DNA of 18,929 nucleotides from Lachnoclostridium sp. UBA3320 (lineage in GTDB: Bacteria; Bacillota; Clostridia; Lachnospirales; Lachnospiraceae). Location: contig DESG01000007.1 in NCBI GenBank assembly GCA_002361175.1, forward strand, positions 1-18,929. The letters run 5' to 3'. Below, one piece after another: positions 1 through 5,844 of the stretch. The number at the start of each line of letters is the position of its first letter. Position 1 is the first letter of the stretch. The position numbers and the translations under genes are program-made. The notes under the pieces were generated by a model. The model saw only the letters and a program-made list of their open reading frames with translations. It made no database searches and had not been told where the DNA came from.

Positions 1-96
1 CTTTGTCCAAAAGACTAATTGAAGCAGACAAAATAAGTATTAGACTTTTATGGAGAGAGTAAGTACAATAAAAATAAAAAAATAAATTTTTTTGTC

Positions 97-489
97 CCAT
101 ACTTGACAGATGCAGGATTCCCAAACTGGTGGGGAGACCTGCCTATGCCGGTATACTCTTTTTTGGAAGAGTATGATTTTGGTGCAAAAACGATTATTCC
201 TTTTGTGACTCATGGCGGAAGTGGTTTTTCGGGAACATTAGATACGATTTCAGAACTGCAGCCTGGTGCCCATGTCAGTGATAATACACTTTCCCTGTCC
301 AGAGACGATGTGGCAGACGGGGAAGAGGAAGTCAAAGAGTGGGCAGAGGGGCTACAGTCGGTTTCTGTTCCTGTAGAGGTTAATGTACTGCAGGACATGC
401 CACATGGGTACGGTTCAGCCGGAGGATGGATGGAAGATTATGACAGATGGCTGACAGATATTTTTCAAAACAATATGGAGAGACTGTAA
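97..489 (+). pseudogene. Flavodoxin C-terminal half joined to an esterase tail (remnant)
   Basis: The open frame is readable from about position 37, but recognisable sequence begins at about 112 with GFPNWWGDLPMPVYSFLEEY, typical of the second half of a Flavodoxin_4-type domain. Flavodoxin-like sequence runs through THGGSGFS and SRDDVADGEEEVKEWAEGL to about base 354. The FMN phosphate-binding loop and the whole N-terminal half are missing, and the upstream codons are a low-complexity Asn/Lys stretch. From about 355 the frame continues as VPVEVNVLQDMPHGYG...WMEDYDRWL, which resembles the end of an alpha/beta-hydrolase, including the PHGYG segment that would hold the catalytic His; compare GLSHGFGIG in the esterase at 4589-5626. 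The only nearby start is TTG at 103, with no Shine-Dalgarno sequence. I infer a deletion joined two former neighbours, leaving a non-functional chimera. A short expressed protein cannot be excluded. Confidence 0.7.
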
Positions 490-505
490 ATAAATCTTTT
501 ACAGT
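483..505 (+). terminator. Hairpin at the end of the chimeric remnant
   Basis: ACTGTAAA (483-490) and TTTACAGT (498-505) form a perfect 8-bp stem with a 7-nt loop, overlapping the stop codon of the remnant. It is followed by a short T-rich run (TTCTT). It could be a weak terminator, but it is not GC-rich and the T-run is broken. Confidence 0.3.
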
Positions 506-525
506 TTCTTGCAGAAGCTGGCTAT

Positions 526-594
526 TACCTTCGGGTAGAAACTGATATACAAACAGAAACTTCTGTTAAGGAAAGGCCTGGGTTATATTATAAT
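526..594 (+). promoter_or_regulatory. Promoter-like element, copy 1
   Basis: A 41-bp block (526-566) contains TACC-N4-GGTA, then AAACTG, then the inverted repeat ACAGAA-AC-TTCTGT (553-566). A -10-like TATAAT lies at 589-594 with no good -35 box 16-18 bp upstream, which suggests an activator-dependent promoter. The same block, with identical internal spacing, is at 5631-5671. Both copies lie downstream of esterase-derived sequence and upstream of an exported flavodoxin gene. The regulator is not identified. Confidence 0.5.
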
Positions 595-626
595 TATAAT
601 CAAATCAGAGAGGAATGGTGGCAGAG

Positions 627-1325
627 ATGAAAAAATATAGAAAAAAGGTATTCCGTGTGATATCCGTAGTTCTTATGTCAGTGCTCATGATGGCTCTGAT
701 GGCTTGTGGAAGTGAAGAAAAAGAAAATAACACAAGCGTGGCGGTAAAGGAGACAGAGAATCCGCAGGAATCAGCAGATGAAACAGCGGTACCAGATGAT
801 ACAAATGAAGCGGATAATGAGAACACACCAGAATCTGACAGTGAAAAGGATTCCAGTATATTGATTGCCTATTTTTCATGGTCAGGAAACAGTAAATCAG
901 AGGCGGAACTGATTCAGGAAAAGACAGGTGGAACGTTTTTTGAAATTGTAAGAGAAGAACCGTATCCGGAAGATTATACCGAGTGTACAGAAGTGGCAAA
1001 AAAGGAAAAAGAGGATAATGAAAGACCATCCATCAAAAATCCACCAGAGTCTTTGGATGAGTATGACAAGATTGTGGTTTGTTATCCCATCTGGTGGCAT
1101 ACGGCACCAATGTGTGTAGGAACATTTTTAGAGAAGTATGATCTGCAGGGAAAGATGGTTTACCCAGTTTCCCAGTCAGCTTCCATGGATGAAGACCAGT
1201 TTTCGGAATCAGTAGAATTTATAAAAACATGCGCAAATGGAGCCGAAGTGCAGGAAGGCTTGTTTGTGGATGCGGATGATACGAATGCGGTTGCAGATTA
1301 TGTGGAAGGAAGTATTTTGAAATAA
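627..1325 (+). CDS. Flavodoxin-domain lipoprotein (exported)
   Basis: Predicted lipoprotein of 232 residues. Residues 1-27 form a lipoprotein signal peptide: basic MKKYRKK, a hydrophobic core and lipobox LMAC with Cys27. Residues 28-77 are an acidic, Asn/Glu/Asp-rich linker. Residues 78-232 are a flavodoxin-like domain with FMN phosphate loop AYFSWSGNS and the family block CYPIWWHTAPM. Flavodoxins are normally cytosolic FMN electron carriers; the signal peptide puts this one on the outer face of the membrane. I start at ATG 627 because it gives a clean signal peptide; ATG 615 in the same frame would add four residues, but AGAGAGG lies only 1 nt before it. The domain is closely similar to those at 2146-2952 and 5845-6900, sharing YPIWWHTAPM and SQSASMD. 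A conserved promoter-like element lies upstream. The redox partner and substrate are unknown. Confidence 0.85.
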   Translation: MKKYRKKVFRVISVVLMSVLMMALMACGSEEKENNTSVAVKETENPQESADETAVPDDTNEADNENTPESDSEKDSSILIAYFSWSGNSKSEAELIQEKTGGTFFEIVREEPYPEDYTECTEVAKKEKEDNERPSIKNPPESLDEYDKIVVCYPIWWHTAPMCVGTFLEKYDLQGKMVYPVSQSASMDEDQFSESVEFIKTCANGAEVQEGLFVDADDTNAVADYVEGSILK

Positions 1326-1364
1326 TATTATTGTAAATCTGACGTAGAAGGAGGTAAACAAGAA

Positions 1365-1673
1365 ATGAAGAAACAAACAGCAGGAAGAGATAACTTGGGA
1401 CAGCTTGCTCCTAAATTTGCGGAATTGAATTATGATATTTTATTTGGCGAAGTTTGGTCAAGAGAGGATAAGCTTTCCCTCCGTGACAGAAGCATGATAA
1501 CTATTGCTGCACTTTTCTCTGCAGGACTGTACCCGCAGCTGAAAAGCCATCTTGTACTTGGTAAAGAACATGGTGTAACCAAAGGAGAAACCGTTGAGAT
1601 TGTAACGCAGCTCGCTTTTTACTGTGGCTGGCCAAAGGCATGGTCTGTTTTTCCGATGATTGCAGAGGTCTAG
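1365..1673 (+). CDS. Carboxymuconolactone-decarboxylase-like domain protein, ended by in-frame TAG
   Basis: A 102-residue protein of the carboxymuconolactone decarboxylase (CMD/AhpD-like) family. Seen: SLRDRSMITIAALFSAG, then QLKSHLVLGKEHGV and AFYCGWPKAWSVFPMIAEV, the typical helical core. It has a single Cys in AFYCGWP rather than the CxxC of AhpD, so it is nearer the gamma-CMD type. AAGGAGG ends 11 nt before the ATG. It stops at TAG 1671-1673, but the same frame continues without another stop into the cupin domain (1686-2120). CMD and cupin domains are often fused in one protein in gut anaerobes, so this is probably the first half of a fusion gene split by one base change, plausibly CAG or TAT to TAG. 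The domain itself looks complete, so it could still fold. The substrate is unknown. Confidence 0.8.
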   Translation: MKKQTAGRDNLGQLAPKFAELNYDILFGEVWSREDKLSLRDRSMITIAALFSAGLYPQLKSHLVLGKEHGVTKGETVEIVTQLAFYCGWPKAWSVFPMIAEV

Positions 1674-1685
1674 CCGGAGGAAGAA

Positions 1686-2120
1686 GTGCTGGAAACAGAT
1701 GAAAAGAACAGATATCAGAATAGCATTATGTTTCCCATTGGTGCACCGAATGATGGCTTTGCACAATATTTTACTGGACAGAGTTATTTACATCTGGTAT
1801 CCACCGAACAAGTGCCGATTTTCAATGTTACCTTTGAACCAGGATGCCGAAACAACTGGCATATCCATCATGCCAAATCCGGCGGAGGGCAGATGCTGCT
1901 CTGCATAGGAGGTCGTGGCTGGTATCAGGAAGAGGGTAAGGAAGCGGTGGAACTTGTGCCAGGGAAAGTTGTGAACATTCCAGCTAATGTAAAGCATTGG
2001 CATGGTGCAGCATCAGACAGTTGGATGAGTCATCTCGCTGTTGAAATCGGAGGCGAAGATACTTCTAATGAGTGGTGCGAACCGGTATCGGACGAGGAGT
2101 ACGGCAAGTTAGAGAGATGA
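1686..2120 (+). CDS. Cupin-domain protein (second half of a split CMD-cupin gene)
   Basis: A 144-residue cupin. Metal-ligand motif 1 is NNWHIHHAKSGGGQ (His59, His61 or His62, and Gln69 where the classical motif has Glu), then CIGGRGWYQ. Motif 2 is IPANVKHWHGA (His104, His106). This pattern matches the small single-domain cupins usually fused to CMD domains. It is in the same frame as the CMD domain, separated only by TAG 1671-1673. GGAGG at 1676-1680 lies 5 nt before GTG 1686, so ribosomes stopping at the TAG could restart here and the two halves could be made as separate, coupled proteins. Function is inferred only as a metal-binding beta-barrel acting with the CMD partner, perhaps in oxidation or isomerisation of a small electrophile. 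Confidence 0.75.
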   Translation: MLETDEKNRYQNSIMFPIGAPNDGFAQYFTGQSYLHLVSTEQVPIFNVTFEPGCRNNWHIHHAKSGGGQMLLCIGGRGWYQEEGKEAVELVPGKVVNIPANVKHWHGAASDSWMSHLAVEIGGEDTSNEWCEPVSDEEYGKLER

Positions 2121-2145
2121 ACTGCATACCCAAAAGGAGGCTATT

Positions 2146-2952
2146 ATGTTTTAAAATGGAAGAATTAGAAAAGTAACAGGATTTTTGCTGGCAATGTTTT
2201 TGGTTGTGGGTCAGTTCTTTACAGGAGGAACGGATGCTTTAGCTGCCAGTAAGCAGAAGGAATTGAACATTACAGATTTGTCTCTGTCGATTGGTTAAAG
2301 CCAGAAATTAAAAGTATCGAATGGCAGAAAGGTAAAGTGGAGTTCTTCTAAAAAGTCCGTGGCAAGCGTGAATAAAAAGGGAACAGTCAAGGCAAAAAAA
2401 GCTGGAAAGGCAACCATTACAGCCAGGGTTTCGAGTAAGAAGTTAAGGTGTAATGTGGTGGTGCATAAATTTTCTGCGAAGAAAAAAGATGTATTGGTTG
2501 CTTATTTCTCTCAGACGGGTACGACAAGAGCTGTGGCAAAGAAGATCAGAAAACTGACAGGCGGGGATTTGCTCCAGATAAAGTCTAAGAAGAAATATAC
2601 CAGCAATTATGACAAACTGGTCAAAATTGCCAAGAAGGAAATTGATAAAAATACCAGACCCAAAGTGGCGACGGCGGCAAAAAATATCAGATCCTATGAT
2701 GTAATCTATGTGGGTTATCCTATTTGGTGGCATACGGCTCCTATGACCGTAGGAACTTTTTTGGAACGCTACGATTTGACAGGAAAGACAATTTATCTGG
2801 TCTCCCAGTCAGCTTCAATGGATCGGTCACAATATGAAGAATCCCTTGTTTTTATAAGGGGTTGTGCGAAAGGAGCAATGGTAGATAATGGTGTTTTTTC
2901 AAAAGATAATTCGGTCATTACAAATTATATCAACCAGAATGTGTTGAAATAG
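2146..2952 (+). pseudogene. Exported Ig-like/flavodoxin gene with two in-frame ochre codons
   Basis: AGGAGG (2135-2140) precedes ATG 2146 by 5 nt, but codon 3 is TAA (2152-2154). The frame then encodes a basic stretch (NGRIRKV), a hydrophobic core and an A-L-A-A cleavage-like site, clearly a signal peptide. The Ig-like domain begins LNITDLSLSIG and is cut by a second TAA (2296-2298) before SQKLKV. Family relatives usually carry Gln or Ser there. Beyond it are WSSSKKSVASVNKKG and AGKATITARV (bacterial Ig-like), then a flavodoxin domain from about codon 115 with AYFSQTGTT, YPIWWHTAPM and SQSASMD. The part after the second stop is open for 197 codons from GTG 2359, but a product starting there would lack the signal peptide and half the Ig-like domain. 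I call it a pseudogene. Its flavodoxin domain is otherwise intact and close to that of the 5845-6900 gene, so the damage looks recent. Confidence 0.8.
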
Positions 2953-2988
2953 ACAGTTGGCAAGGAGATGTTCCATGGCAGTGCCGTG

Positions 2989-3016
2989 TTGCTTGAAAAA
3001 GCAATGTATGTATAGT
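2989..3016 (+). promoter_or_regulatory. Possible promoter for the FMN-reductase gene
   Basis: TTGCTT (2989-2994) and TATAGT (3011-3016) are separated by 16 bp, a plausible weak sigma-A promoter just after the broken flavodoxin gene. It would produce a leader of about 125 nt carrying the two hairpins at 3052-3106. Confidence 0.3.
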
Positions 3017-3051
3017 AACAGGTTGTAAGCAGAATATCAAAAAGGAGAGAA

Positions 3052-3106
3052 GAGTGAAAAATAAATTTTTCACTCGACAAGTTTGTGTCTGTGCTGCGAC
3101 ACAAAC
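3052..3106 (+). promoter_or_regulatory. Two adjacent perfect inverted repeats in an intergenic leader
   Basis: First repeat: GAGTGAAAAAT (3052-3062), AA, ATTTTTCACTC (3065-3075), an 11-bp perfect palindrome with a 2-bp centre. Second repeat: GTTTGTGTC (3081-3089), an 8-nt loop, GACACAAAC (3098-3106). They lie in the 195-bp gap before the gene at 3149. The first could be an operator or part of a bidirectional terminator; the second is a stem-loop without a T-run. Function unknown. Confidence 0.5.
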
Positions 3107-3148
3107 ATTGCATTATGCGTAAAAGCAGCGCAGAAATGAGGTAGAATT

Positions 3149-3598
3149 ATGAGCATTTTATTGATCAATGGAAGTCCAAACAAAAACGGCAACACAGTGA
3201 AGTTAGCAGGCGCACTGTTGGAGGGAAAGGAGTACGATACCCTTCATCTGGTGGATTACAAAATCTATTCCTATGGGCAGGAATATGAGGATGACCAGTT
3301 TATGGAAGTCATTGAAAAGATGAAACAGGCAGATATGATTGTGCTTGGTTCGCCTCTTTACTGGCACAGTATGAGCGGCTCGGTGAGAAATCTGTTAGAC
3401 CGTTCCTATGGTGTGGTTTCAGAGGAGACCTTTCAGGGAAAGAAGATGTTCTTTGTCTTTCAAGGGGCATCTCCTACAAAAGAGCAGATGGCGGCAGGCA
3501 ATTATACAGTAGGCAGGTATGCGGCACTTTATGGAATGGATTATCAGGGAATGGTAACAAATAAAACGGAGGCACAGAAACTGGCAAAGAAAATATAA
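3149..3598 (+). CDS. Small NAD(P)H-dependent FMN-reductase-type flavoprotein
   Basis: A 149-residue cytosolic protein with a flavodoxin-like fold. It opens with MSILLINGSPNKNGNT, the FMN phosphate-binding signature of NADPH-dependent FMN reductases and NQO-like enzymes, and has VLGSPLYWHSMSGSVRNLLD, the second flavin-binding segment. There is no signal peptide and no Fe-S motif. It is somewhat short for the family (usually 150-200 residues) but the ends look natural. A GAGG sequence lies upstream of the ATG. It probably uses NAD(P)H to reduce FMN, a quinone or another small electrophile. The neighbouring aldo/keto reductase starts about 80 nt downstream in the same direction and may share its transcript. 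Confidence 0.8.
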   Translation: MSILLINGSPNKNGNTVKLAGALLEGKEYDTLHLVDYKIYSYGQEYEDDQFMEVIEKMKQADMIVLGSPLYWHSMSGSVRNLLDRSYGVVSEETFQGKKMFFVFQGASPTKEQMAAGNYTVGRYAALYGMDYQGMVTNKTEAQKLAKKI

Positions 3599-3679
3599 GG
3601 TATTTACCATCTTTTCGGGGATGTATTTGCCAGGCCAGGTTCATCAGGTAAATCGAAAATAAGAGAGGAGATATTGAAA

Positions 3680-4534
3680 ATGAGCGATCAATTATATGTG
3701 AAACTGAACAATGGAGTGGAAATGCCAATGGTGGGAATCGGTACATTTTTGCTGAGTCCGGATGAGGCAGAGGCTTCTTGTGTGAACGCATTGCAGGATG
3801 GCTACCGACTGATTGATACCGCCAATGCCTATGTCAACGAGAAAGCAGTAGGTCGTGCCATGAAAAAGTCTGGTATAGCAAGGGAGGAAATATTTTTGGA
3901 AACCAAGCTGTGGCCATCTTTTTACAATCAGTCCGATGCAGTGGAAAAGACCTTGCAGCGACTTGACACGGATTATATTGACCTCTTACTGATTCACCAG
4001 CCAGCTGGCAATTATATGTCAGGATATCGCCTGATGGAAAAGGCATACAAGGAGGGGAAAGTCAAGGCAATCGGCCTGTCTAATTTCAACGAGGCGCAGA
4101 TCAGGGAAATATTAAGCGTCTGTGAGGTGAAACCGACAATTTTACAGACGGAGACACACCCTTATGCGCAGGAAAACAAGTTAAAAGAATTTCTGGCAAA
4201 AGAGGAGATTGTGATTCAGGCGTGGTATCCACTGGGACATGGCGACACAGCGCTGATTCAGGAGGCGGTATTTACAAGACTGGCTGAAAAGTATGGCAAA
4301 AGCAATGCGCAGATTATCCTTCGCTGGCATGTGCAGGCAGGAAATGTGGTAATTCCTGGTTCTAAAAATCCAGCTCACATCCGTGACAATTTTGCGCTGT
4401 TTGATTTTGAGCTGACGGCAGAGGAGATGAAGGAGATACAGGCACTCAATCAAGATAAAAGATATTATACCAGTACACCGGAACTGCTGAAAAGTTATGC
4501 AGAGATGGTGCCGCCTGTGGATGAACAGAAATAA
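3680..4534 (+). CDS. Aldo/keto reductase
   Basis: A 284-residue NADPH-dependent aldo/keto reductase of normal family length. The catalytic tetrad is complete: Asp46 and Tyr51 in DTANAYVNE, Lys76 in LETKLWPS, His106 in LLLIHQPAG. Also seen are KVKAIGLSNFNEAQI, the TETHPYAQ segment and the NADPH-binding IPGSKNPAHIRDN near the C-terminus. It reduces aldehydes or ketones in the cytosol; the substrate cannot be read from sequence. ATG 3680 is preferred, with GAGGAG (3665-3670) 9 nt upstream; an in-frame TTG at 3674 is only 3 nt from that site. The sequence resembles the diketogluconate/glyoxal reductase branch used by Firmicutes against reactive carbonyls, but that is an inference. Confidence 0.92.
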   Translation: MSDQLYVKLNNGVEMPMVGIGTFLLSPDEAEASCVNALQDGYRLIDTANAYVNEKAVGRAMKKSGIAREEIFLETKLWPSFYNQSDAVEKTLQRLDTDYIDLLLIHQPAGNYMSGYRLMEKAYKEGKVKAIGLSNFNEAQIREILSVCEVKPTILQTETHPYAQENKLKEFLAKEEIVIQAWYPLGHGDTALIQEAVFTRLAEKYGKSNAQIILRWHVQAGNVVIPGSKNPAHIRDNFALFDFELTAEEMKEIQALNQDKRYYTSTPELLKSYAEMVPPVDEQK

Positions 4535-4540
4535 GCGTGT

Positions 4541-4563
4541 AAGAATGCAAAAGTAGCATTCTT
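4541..4563 (+). terminator. Hairpin between the aldo/keto reductase and the esterase
   Basis: AAGAATGC (4541-4548), a 7-nt loop and GCATTCTT (4556-4563) form a perfect 8-bp stem directly after the aldo/keto reductase stop. No T-run follows, so it is more likely an RNA-stability element or weak attenuator than a full terminator. Confidence 0.35.
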
Positions 4564-4588
4564 CACATATATTGTTGGAGGTCGGAGA

Positions 4589-5626
4589 ATGGATATCAGA
4601 CGATTGCTTATATGTTTGGCTATACTCGTATGTATCGTTGGAGTAACTGCCTGTAGTCAGAAAACTGCAGACCAGACAGATACGGTGCAGGGAAAGGATG
4701 GGAACATTGTGAGTGGATCAGGAATTGCATCCAGTCAGGGGGTAGGGAATCCCTATTTCACACAGGATTCTACTGTGAGGGAAGTTATAACAGACCCAGC
4801 TTTTGAGGATTTCGGACGGCTCCTTTTCCCGGTGGACCGAAGCGTATCAGAAGATGCAACTCTATCAGAAATCTCATCCGATGATGTCTATGTCTGGTAC
4901 TCGGATATCCAGTCGGAAAAGACAGTGGAGATTGTGAATCATCTGAAAGCAAGGGCAGATGTGGGAGAAAAGATATACTATCCGATTTACTCGGAAGAGG
5001 AAATTCGTGAAGATGCCTCAAAGGCAGATACCGGATTATTTTATTTCGGTGGCAGTCCCAGAGAGAAATTTGCCATTATGAATGCTGGAGGTGGATTTAT
5101 GTATGTGGGCGCCATGCATGACAGTTTCCCTCATGCACTGGAGGTCAGTAAGATGGGATACAATATCTTTGCACTAATTTACCGCCCAGATGAGCCATAC
5201 AAGGATTTGGCAAGAGCCATTACTTACCTGTATGACCATGCAAAAGAGCTTGGAATACAGAAAGATGGATATTCTCTCTGGGGAGGTTCAGCCGGTGCAA
5301 GGATGGCAGCTGTTTTGGGTAATCAGGATTATTTGCGGGAACTGACTGGAAGAAATGATGTGCCACAGGCGGCATCGGTTATCATGCAGTACACTGGCTA
5401 TACGGATACATCAAAAGCGGATGCACCGACGTATGCTTGTGTGGGAACCCGTGATGGGATAGCCTCATGGAATACAATGAAAAACAGGCTGGACAGGCTG
5501 AAAAAGCTGGGGATTCCCACAGAGTTTCATAAATACGAGGGCTTATCCCATGGATTTGGTATCGGAACCGGAACGGTGGCAGAGGGCTGGATAGATGATG
5601 CAGTAAAATTTTGGGAAAGCAGATAG
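4589..5626 (+). CDS. Alpha/beta-hydrolase (esterase) lipoprotein
   Basis: A 345-residue predicted lipoprotein. The signal peptide has basic MDIRR, a hydrophobic core and lipobox VTAC with Cys22. After a Ser/Thr/Gln-rich linker and a unique segment of about 120 residues, an alpha/beta-hydrolase fold is visible: oxyanion segment NAGGGFMYVG (GGG at 167-169), nucleophile elbow WGGSAGARM (Ser234), acid in GTRDG (Asp289) and catalytic His in GLSHGFGIG (His321). The HGGG-like motif and WIDDAVKFW tail place it with the BD-FAE/hormone-sensitive-lipase-like esterases. It would act outside the cell on an ester. GGAGG precedes the ATG at normal distance. Its 3' end is directly followed by the promoter-like element at 5631. 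Remnants of other hydrolases lie at 355-489 and 6908-7039, so hydrolase and exported flavodoxin genes seem to travel together. Confidence 0.85.
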   Translation: MDIRRLLICLAILVCIVGVTACSQKTADQTDTVQGKDGNIVSGSGIASSQGVGNPYFTQDSTVREVITDPAFEDFGRLLFPVDRSVSEDATLSEISSDDVYVWYSDIQSEKTVEIVNHLKARADVGEKIYYPIYSEEEIREDASKADTGLFYFGGSPREKFAIMNAGGGFMYVGAMHDSFPHALEVSKMGYNIFALIYRPDEPYKDLARAITYLYDHAKELGIQKDGYSLWGGSAGARMAAVLGNQDYLRELTGRNDVPQAASVIMQYTGYTDTSKADAPTYACVGTRDGIASWNTMKNRLDRLKKLGIPTEFHKYEGLSHGFGIGTGTVAEGWIDDAVKFWESR

Positions 5627-5630
5627 CTAA

Positions 5631-5700
5631 TACCCCTAGGTACAAACTGGAGAACAAATAGAAACTTCTGTCAGTGATGTATCTGGGGTAAAATTATATT
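5631..5700 (+). promoter_or_regulatory. Promoter-like element, copy 2
   Basis: The 41-bp block at 5631-5671 matches that at 526-566 at 31 of 41 positions by eye. TACC-N4-GGTA, AAACTG and AGAAACTTCTGT are kept, and the TACC-to-AGAA offset is exactly 29 in both. A -10-like TATATT is at 5695-5700, 35 bp after the start of AGAAACTTCTGT (34 bp in copy 1). No clear -35 box is present. Confidence 0.5.
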
Positions 5701-5708
5701 ACATATAA

Positions 5709-5795
5709 AGTAGTTTTTATTACTACTCACGCCTGTTTTCAGAAAAATAACATTCTTTTACATGCGAGCATGACAAGTCTGGTATTTTTCTGAAA
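5709..5795 (+). promoter_or_regulatory. Structured leader upstream of the Ig-like/flavodoxin gene
   Basis: In the 200-bp gene-free stretch there is a small hairpin AGTAGT/ACTACT (5709-5714, 5722-5727) and a perfect 13-bp stem TTTCAGAAAAATA/TATTTTTCTGAAA (5737-5749, 5783-5795). The 33-nt loop of the larger stem contains a nested CATGC-GA-GCATG hairpin (5761-5772). This lies 3' of the -10-like box, so it would be in the mRNA leader. It matches no riboswitch I can name. Confidence 0.4.
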
Positions 5796-5844
5796 TTAAC
5801 TGTGAATAGTAACTTCATTTTACAGATTGGAGGTCATGTTGAAT

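Noticed and set aside
3..62. An open frame from the left edge ending in TAA at 60-62 (RLIEADKISIRLLWRE)
   Set aside because: Only about 19 codons are visible and no family is recognisable, so it may be the end of a preceding gene or chance.
103..108. TTGACA resembling a perfect -35 box, or a TTG start codon
   Set aside because: No -10 box lies 16-18 bp downstream and no ribosome site lies upstream; it falls at the edge of the remnant frame.
1671..2298. Stop-codon reassignment to explain the in-frame TAG and two TAA codons
   Set aside because: Neighbouring intact genes use TAA and TAG as normal stops (for example polA, sbcC and the Fe-S aldo/keto-fold gene), so local mutation is simpler.
3581..3633. 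CTGGCAAA/TTTGCCAG inverted repeat around the stop of the FMN-reductase gene
   Set aside because: The arms are short, the loop is long (37 nt) and there is no T-run; not convincing as a terminator.
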